A stretch of 26,660 nucleotides of DNA, taken from NCBI GenBank assembly GCA_964464825.1, contig CAYXKL010000026.1, forward strand, positions 1 through 26,660, given 5' to 3'. The position numbers and the translations under genes are program-made. Origin of the DNA: DYJK01 sp964464825 (GTDB taxonomy: Bacteria; Bacteroidota; Ignavibacteria; Ignavibacteriales; Melioribacteraceae). Every line of letters begins with the position of its first letter. Within the stretch, counting starts at the first letter, position 1. Below the pieces are notes generated by a model. That model was not told the DNA's origin. It was given only the letters and a program-made list of their open reading frames with translations, and made no database searches. Below are positions 22,027-26,660 of the stretch, one piece after another.

Positions 22027-22824
22027 TTAGTTATTAAATGTGTTAAAATTATCATTGCATGCATTACTCAATGAACGGATAAATCCGGGTAATGTTTTGT
22101 AGTCTTCTTTTATTTTTTTGATCACGGCACTCCCTATAATCACACCGTCACAATACGGTGTAAATGATTTTATGTTTTCCGGTGAAGAAATTCCGAATCC
22201 GATAAGCATTTTATTTGTTACAAGTGAATAAGTACGTTCCATATTTTTCAAAACGTGTTCATCAAAGTTAGTGCGAGCGCCGGTTGTTCCCGTAACACTC
22301 ACACAATAAATAAATCCTTCGCTCTTTTTGTCTATCTCTTTTATTCGCTCATCGGATGAAGCCGGTGTTGTTAACAATATCTTTTCGAAGATTTTGAAAT
22401 CACTTGTGTAAAAAGATTCGTACTCGTCAATAGGAACATCTGATACAATTAACCCACTAACACCGCAGTTCATCGCATCTTCACAAAAATTTTTCGTTCC
22501 GTATTTTATGATCGGATTTGCATAGCTCATTAGTATCAGCGGTTTATCTGTTTTTGATTTTATCTTTTCGCAGAAAGCAAAAACATCCTTCATGTTAACA
22601 CCGTCTTCAATTGCAATCTGTGATGACTCCTGAATAGTTGGTCCATCTGCAAGAGGATCTGAAAATGGAATACCGATTTCAATCATGTCTGCGCCGTTAT
22701 CCAAAACGGTTAATGTTAGCTCAACAAAATTTTCTTTTTTCGGAAATCCGGCGGTTAAAAAAATAGAGAGAGCTTTTCTATTTGCTTGATTTAACTTTTC
22801 GATGTGTGACGAAATACTTGTCAT
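22027..22824 (-). CDS. trpA: Tryptophan synthase alpha subunit
   Basis: Cleaves indole-3-glycerol phosphate to indole and glyceraldehyde 3-phosphate, passing indole to TrpB through the alpha-beta channel. The 265-residue TIM barrel has the catalytic pair E49 (MIEIGIPFSDP) and D60 (LADGPTIQ), matching the classical numbering. It also has LMSYANPIIKYG, VSDVPIDEYESF and the phosphate-binding loop GFGISSPENIK / GVIIGSAVIK. The ATG overlaps the trpB stop (ATGA), so the subunits are translationally coupled. It is the last gene of the trp operon; no hairpin terminator with a T-run follows, only the degenerate repeat. Confidence 0.97.
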   Translation of the reverse strand: MTSISSHIEKLNQANRKALSIFLTAGFPKKENFVELTLTVLDNGADMIEIGIPFSDPLADGPTIQESSQIAIEDGVNMKDVFAFCEKIKSKTDKPLILMSYANPIIKYGTKNFCEDAMNCGVSGLIVSDVPIDEYESFYTSDFKIFEKILLTTPASSDERIKEIDKKSEGFIYCVSVTGTTGARTNFDEHVLKNMERTYSLVTNKMLIGFGISSPENIKSFTPYCDGVIIGSAVIKKIKEDYKTLPGFIRSLSNACNDNFNTFNN

Positions 22825-24053
22825 AAAATTTTATCGCCAATTTTATTAATGATGGTATTCAAATCTTTATCACCTCTTCCGCTGATATTCACAATAACAC
22901 TTTCATTTTTATTTGTCTGCGGAAGAAGAACATTCAAGTGCGCAATTGCGTGTGAAGTTTCGAGTGCCGGAAAAATTCCTTCGAGTTTTGAAAGTAATAA
23001 TGTAGCATCGAGCGCTTCATCATCTGTAACAGAAAAATATTTCACACGTTGAATATCTTTTAACATACTATGTTCGGGACCTACACCGGGATAATCGAGT
23101 CCGGCAGATATTGAATGCACCTCAGAAATTTGTCCGTACTGATCTTGCAGAATATAAGTTTTCATTCCTTGAAAAATTCCGGGTTCACCCAAAGTTAAAG
23201 TCGCACAATGTTTGCCGGAATTCAATCCGTATCCACCGGCTTCAACCCCTATCAATTTTACTTTTTCGTCATTGATGAACGGATAAAAAATTCCAATTGC
23301 ATTTGAACCGCCCCCGACGCACGCAACGATGTAATCTGGAAGTTTGTTCTCATATTCTTTTATTTGTTTTTTCGTTTCTTCGCCAATTATAGATTGAAAG
23401 TCTCTCACGAGCATCGGGTACGGATGCGGACCAACAACAGAACCGATTATGTAATGGGTGTTTGAAACATTTGTAACCCAGTCACGAATCGCTTCATTAG
23501 TAGCATCTTTTAAAGTTTTACTTCCCGATTTTACCGGAATAACTTCAGCACCGAGCATTTTCATTCTGAATACATTTAGCTTTTGCCGTTCGATATCAAT
23601 TTCGCCCATGTAAACCACGCACTTTAATCCAAACTTTGCACAAACAGTTGCTGTTGCAACTCCATGCTGACCGGCTCCGGTCTCTGCAATAATTCTCGTT
23701 TTGCCGAGTTTCATTGCAAGCAATATTTGTCCGATTGCATTATTTAATTTATGCGCTCCAGTATGGCATAAATCCTCGCGCTTCAAATAAATTTTTGCTT
23801 TGCCGAAATGTTCTGTTAATCTTTTTGCAAAAGTTAGTGGAGTAGGTCTTCCGTTGTATTCTTTCTGTAATGCATTCAATTCATTTTGAAATTCTTTATC
23901 ACTCTTTACATATTCATAAAGTTTTTCTAATTCATCGAGTGCGGTGATCAAAGTTTCAGGGACATACTTTCCGCCGTAGATACCGAACTTCCCTTTTGCA
24001 TCCGGGAAGTTATAATTTGTCCGACCGTTAGCTGGGGTTGTTTGAGTACTCAT
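22821..24053 (-). CDS. trpB: Tryptophan synthase beta subunit
   Basis: PLP enzyme joining indole and serine to tryptophan. The 410 residues include the N-terminal FGIYGGKYVPETLI block, the PLP lysine K102 in HTGAHKLNNA, the catalytic region AETGAGQHGVATA, and the phosphate-binding GGGSNAIG (247-254). It is the TrpB1 type (about 400 residues), which pairs with TrpA. The start lies 26 nt inside the end of the DAHP synthase gene and its stop overlaps trpA, so the three genes form one tight block. Confidence 0.98.
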   Translation of the reverse strand: MSTQTTPANGRTNYNFPDAKGKFGIYGGKYVPETLITALDELEKLYEYVKSDKEFQNELNALQKEYNGRPTPLTFAKRLTEHFGKAKIYLKREDLCHTGAHKLNNAIGQILLAMKLGKTRIIAETGAGQHGVATATVCAKFGLKCVVYMGEIDIERQKLNVFRMKMLGAEVIPVKSGSKTLKDATNEAIRDWVTNVSNTHYIIGSVVGPHPYPMLVRDFQSIIGEETKKQIKEYENKLPDYIVACVGGGSNAIGIFYPFINDEKVKLIGVEAGGYGLNSGKHCATLTLGEPGIFQGMKTYILQDQYGQISEVHSISAGLDYPGVGPEHSMLKDIQRVKYFSVTDDEALDATLLLSKLEGIFPALETSHAIAHLNVLLPQTNKNESVIVNISGRGDKDLNTIINKIGDKIL

Positions 24054-25071
24054 ATAATTTTAATTCCTTGTTTACAATCGGAGCGAGGTCGCTCAACTTA
24101 TTTAAAAGTTCTTTAAATCTTTTCGGAGTCAAAGATTGATAACCGTCCGAGAATGCATTCTCGGGATCGTGATGAACTTCGAGCATTAATCCGTCCGCAC
24201 CGGCCGCGATTGATGCGAGCGCCATCTGCGGAACTTTATCCCAAATTCCAATACCGTGTGAAGGATCAACAATTATTGGAAGATGCGATGCTTGTTTAAT
24301 TACCGGCACAGCATTCAAATCGAGTGTATTGCGTGTCGATGTTTCAAAAGTTCTGATTCCTCTTTCACAAAGAATAATGTTGTAACTGTCTTGCGCAGCA
24401 ATATACTCCGCACTCAAAAGTAAATCTTCTACCGTTGCAGACATTCCACGTTTCAACAAAACTGGTTTGTGCAATTGCCCGACTTCTTCGAGAAAGGAAT
24501 AATTCTGCATATTTCTTGCACCGATCTGTATTATATCTGCAACATCTGCAACTTGATTGAGCGTTTGCGAATTCATCGCCTCAGTAACAATTTTCATATC
24601 GAACTGTTCTTTTAATTCGGCAAGAATTTCCAAACCTTTTTCTTTGAGCCCTTGAAAAGTGTATGGACTAGATCTCGGTTTATATGCGCCGGCTCTAAAA
24701 AATTTTATTCCTATTTCTTTCAATTGCTCAGCGATTGCAAAAGTTTGATCTCTGCTTTCAACCGAACATGGTCCGGCGATGACGCACAATTCTTTTCCAC
24801 CAATTGAATTATTATCTATGTTAATGACAGTATCATCACTTTTCATTTGTCTGCTTACTAGTTTAAATTTTTTTGTAACTCTCACAACTTCCTGAACCGA
24901 GTGCATCATTTGAAAATCTTCTTCTTTGAGAAGATGAGTCTGCCCGGTTATTCCAATAGCAAGTTTTGATGAGCCGGGAATTTCGTGAGGTGTACAGTTC
25001 AGTTCAATAATTTTTTGTTTCACTTTTTCAATATCAACTCGCGGTGAATCGAGTCCCATAACAATTAACAT
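24028..25071 (-). CDS. aroF: 3-deoxy-7-phosphoheptulonate (DAHP) synthase with N-terminal regulatory domain
   Basis: First step of the shikimate pathway: phosphoenolpyruvate plus erythrose 4-phosphate gives DAHP. The 347-residue protein is the type I-beta form. It has an N-terminal ferredoxin-like domain (1-70), which in relatives such as the Thermotoga enzyme mediates feedback inhibition by Tyr/Phe. The barrel follows, with GPCSVES, KPRSSPYTFQG (131-141), VDPSHGIG and LEVHHDPENAFSDGYQSL. The metal ligands fall at C102, H272, E298 and D309, as in the Thermotoga protein. It has a good GGAG Shine-Dalgarno, overlaps trpB by 26 nt, and is separated from trpF by a 117-nt gap that contains a repeat element. 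Placement inside a trp operon couples pathway entry with tryptophan supply. The symbol aroF follows common usage for this subtype. Confidence 0.95.
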   Translation of the reverse strand: MLIVMGLDSPRVDIEKVKQKIIELNCTPHEIPGSSKLAIGITGQTHLLKEEDFQMMHSVQEVVRVTKKFKLVSRQMKSDDTVINIDNNSIGGKELCVIAGPCSVESRDQTFAIAEQLKEIGIKFFRAGAYKPRSSPYTFQGLKEKGLEILAELKEQFDMKIVTEAMNSQTLNQVADVADIIQIGARNMQNYSFLEEVGQLHKPVLLKRGMSATVEDLLLSAEYIAAQDSYNIILCERGIRTFETSTRNTLDLNAVPVIKQASHLPIIVDPSHGIGIWDKVPQMALASIAAGADGLMLEVHHDPENAFSDGYQSLTPKRFKELLNKLSDLAPIVNKELKLYEYSNNPS

Positions 25072-25108
25072 TTATTACTCCTTTATATTAGCAATTATAA
25101 TTAAAATA

Positions 25109-25188
25109 CCTCTGCGTGCTATGCGAATTCTATCTGTCCTCTGCAGTTAAAAAGACTTAACGCGAAGAGTGCAAAGTAGACGCAAAGT
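25109..25188. repeat. Degenerate CGCAAAG/CTCTGCG-type intergenic repeat inside the trp operon
   Basis: CCTCTGCGTG (25109), CTATGCG (25119) and CCTCTGCAG (25138) are followed by TTAAAAAGACTTAA and then the inverted-sense units AACGCGAAG (25159-25167), AGTGCAAAG (25168-25176) and ACGCAAAG (25180-25187). Unit spacing is about 9-11 nt. It abuts the trpF stop and sits upstream of the DAHP synthase start. It has the same two-armed build as the element at 21947-22013, with different unit words. Confidence 0.55.
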
Positions 25189-25806
25189 TTACATCCTAAA
25201 TTTTATATTATTGAACTTTGTTAAAAATTCTTTCAGCTTCTTATGATCTTTCTTACCGGGAGAAATTTCGAGCGATGATGAAACATCTATTGCCACTGGT
25301 TTTATTTCAGAAAATATTTGTCCGAGTTTATCAATAGTGATTCCGCCCGAAAGAATAATTTTATTTTTATACTTTGAAGGAATCGAATTCCACTCAAAAG
25401 TTTCTCCCGTACCGCCGAATTCATTTTGTGAAAATGAATCTAGCATGATACTACAATCTTTATAATCCTCTATTATTGACCAATCAAATATTTCATTAAC
25501 CCGGAATGCTTTAATTACCGGCAGATGAATTTTTGAAATGTATTTGGCAGTTTCATCACTGTGCAATTGAACAACATTCAACCCGATTTTTTTTGCCGAT
25601 TCATTAACAAAATTTGCTTCTTCTTGCACAAACACTCCAACCTTCATCAAAAACGGCGGAAGTTGATTAATAATATCCTTTGCTTTCTCGAATGGAATAT
25701 ATCTTTTACTTTTTTTATAAAAGATAAATCCAACAGCATCTGCATTGTATTCTGCACATAAAAACGCATCTTCTAGATTTGTTATTCCACAAATTTTTAC
25801 TTTCAT
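25189..25806 (-). CDS. trpF: Phosphoribosylanthranilate isomerase
   Basis: Third step of tryptophan synthesis: isomerises phosphoribosylanthranilate to CdRP in the cytoplasm. The 205 residues start MKVKICGITNLEDA, with the catalytic Cys at position 6. They contain AVGFIFYKKSKRYI, VGVFVQE, VVQLHSDE, the LSGGITIDKL phosphate loop and AIDVSSSLEISPGKKD with the general-acid Asp. The frame runs four codons further, to an ATG at 25818, but the family begins at MKVKICG and the inner ATG overlaps the trpC stop as ATGA, the typical coupling junction. It is followed by the repeat-bearing gap before the DAHP synthase gene. Confidence 0.96.
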   Translation of the reverse strand: MKVKICGITNLEDAFLCAEYNADAVGFIFYKKSKRYIPFEKAKDIINQLPPFLMKVGVFVQEEANFVNESAKKIGLNVVQLHSDETAKYISKIHLPVIKAFRVNEIFDWSIIEDYKDCSIMLDSFSQNEFGGTGETFEWNSIPSKYKNKIILSGGITIDKLGQIFSEIKPVAIDVSSSLEISPGKKDHKKLKEFLTKFNNIKFRM

Positions 25807-26591
25807 TTTTTGCACCATTCACAAAATTCTTTTAATGATTTACCGATATTTCCCGATTTCATAAAATATTCCCCAACAAGCAGAGCATTCACATTCGCAC
25901 ATTTCATTTCTTCAACATCTTCTTTTGAATTAATGCCGCTTTCGGCTACTATAATAATTTCCGGCGGAAAATGTTTTATAAGATTTCTGGTCGTGTCGAG
26001 AACAACTTCAAATGTTTCGAGATTGCGGTTGTTAATTCCGATAATCTTATTCAACTTGAAATCTATTTTATCCAATTGTTCTTCCGAATGAATTTCGAGT
26101 AGAACTTCGAGATCATTTTCTAATGCGATATTCGATAATTCATTTATTTGCAGCTTCGAAAGCGCCTCGGCAATCAATAAAATTGCATCTGCACCGTTAG
26201 TTTTAGCCTCAAGAATTTGTAATTCATCAATAATAAAATCCTTGCGAAGCAGAGGTACAGTTTTTCTTTTTGCAATATCATTCAAAAAAGAAATATTGCC
26301 TTGAAAAACATATTGATCTGTCAAAATAGAAACTGCATCAACACCATTTTCAAAATATGTCTGCGCAATTTCTATATGATTAAAATCTTTAATCAATATT
26401 CCTTTCGAGGGACTCGCTTTTTTTATTTCCGCAATAACATTTATTTTATCTTTTTTACTTAATGCTTTAAACAGACTTAAACGTTTGATTGCAAACAATT
26501 CCGAACTACGAAAACTTTCTCGCGTAAATTTTTTTCGAAGTCCGGATACTTCTACTTTTTTAACTTCAAGAATTTTTTGAAGAATGTTCAT
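25803..26591 (-). CDS. trpC: Indole-3-glycerol phosphate synthase
   Basis: Fourth step of tryptophan synthesis: decarboxylation and ring closure of CdRP to indole-3-glycerol phosphate. The 262-residue TIM barrel has the N-terminal ILQKILEVKKVEV helix, the catalytic VIAEIKKASPSKG (E55, K57), LLRKDFIIDELQI (catalytic K117), IIGINNRNLETFEV, VAESGI and the phosphate-binding LLVGEYFMKSG. It is separate from trpF, not fused as in E. coli. The ATG overlaps the trpD stop and its own stop overlaps trpF, both as ATGA. Confidence 0.97.
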   Translation of the reverse strand: MNILQKILEVKKVEVSGLRKKFTRESFRSSELFAIKRLSLFKALSKKDKINVIAEIKKASPSKGILIKDFNHIEIAQTYFENGVDAVSILTDQYVFQGNISFLNDIAKRKTVPLLRKDFIIDELQILEAKTNGADAILLIAEALSKLQINELSNIALENDLEVLLEIHSEEQLDKIDFKLNKIIGINNRNLETFEVVLDTTRNLIKHFPPEIIIVAESGINSKEDVEEMKCANVNALLVGEYFMKSGNIGKSLKEFCEWCKK

Positions 26592-26660
26592 TTAAATTTA
26601 TCTCCGAATTCTTTTAACTGATTCAATTTTTCTAAAGTTTTTCCCGATTGAACTGATTCC
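26588..26660 (-). CDS. trpD: Anthranilate phosphoribosyltransferase, C-terminal end only
   Basis: Only the last 24 codons lie in the window; the 5' part runs off the right edge. The visible end (ESVQSGKTLEKLNQLKEF, then GDKFK) matches the usual TrpD terminus, an A..SGKA.EKL..L.EF pattern. The stop overlaps the trpC ATG (ATGA). The call rests on this short match plus the operon position immediately before trpC, which is the standard trpD-trpC order. Confidence 0.75.
   Translation of the reverse strand, partial: ESVQSGKTLEKLNQLKEFGDKFK

Noticed and set aside
25810..26091. 93-codon plus-strand frame within trpC
   Set aside because: Antisense shadow of a complete, motif-bearing trpC gene.
1..26660. 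CRISPR arrays, tRNA/rRNA genes, transposases, phage genes, toxin-antitoxin or defence systems
   Set aside because: None was seen; intergenic gaps are short and no regular long repeats or tRNA T-loop patterns are present.

Overview
The window is a chromosomal stretch of an AT-rich (by eye about one third G+C) Gram-negative bacterium. It most resembles the Bacteroidota/Chlorobi side of the tree, probably an Ignavibacteria-like lineage. The reasons are the protein style of the housekeeping genes, an outer-membrane beta-barrel protein, TAnnTTTG-type promoter boxes, weak Shine-Dalgarno use and frequent TTG starts. The assignment is inference; no rRNA gene or other taxonomic marker is present.

Layout. 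1-533 (minus): 3'-truncated outer-membrane protein. 599-2732 (minus): PpiD/SurA-type periplasmic folding factor with a clear terminator. 2842-7142 (minus): complete phosphate uptake operon pstS-pstC-pstA-pstB-phoU. 7384-9701 (plus): small two-helix membrane protein plus a sodium:solute symporter, closed by a terminator at 9724-9759. 9754-15746 (minus): tight gene train hrcA-grpE-dnaJ-comEA-like-membrane protein-pilM-like-rsmD-coaD, starting at a divergent promoter region with a CIRCE-like heat-shock operator at 15806-15832. 15918-20629 (plus): purM, a TatD nuclease fused to a radical SAM domain, a PBP4-type D-Ala-D-Ala carboxypeptidase and prmA. 20624-21934: MarR-family regulator divergent from a lipoprotein-type acetolactate decarboxylase. 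22027-26660 (minus): tryptophan operon trpD(end)-trpC-trpF-DAHP synthase-trpB-trpA, with a degenerate repeat element between trpF and the DAHP synthase gene.

How the genes work together. The Pst genes form a high-affinity phosphate importer with its PhoU regulator. The heat-shock genes share a transcription unit with three genes that look like part of a DNA-uptake or type IV pilus apparatus (ComEA-like HhH protein, one-TM protein, PilM-like protein). The trp segment supplies DAHP at the head of the aromatic pathway together with the last steps to tryptophan.

No mobile element, CRISPR array, phage gene or defence system was found. Most of the window is ordinary housekeeping. The items most worth checking are the apparent non-canonical start of the comEA-like gene, the competence-like trio inside the heat-shock operon, the TatD-radical SAM fusion, the exported acetolactate decarboxylase next to a MarR regulator, the symporter with a small partner protein, and two intergenic elements built from degenerate CTTCGTG or CGCAAAG units.
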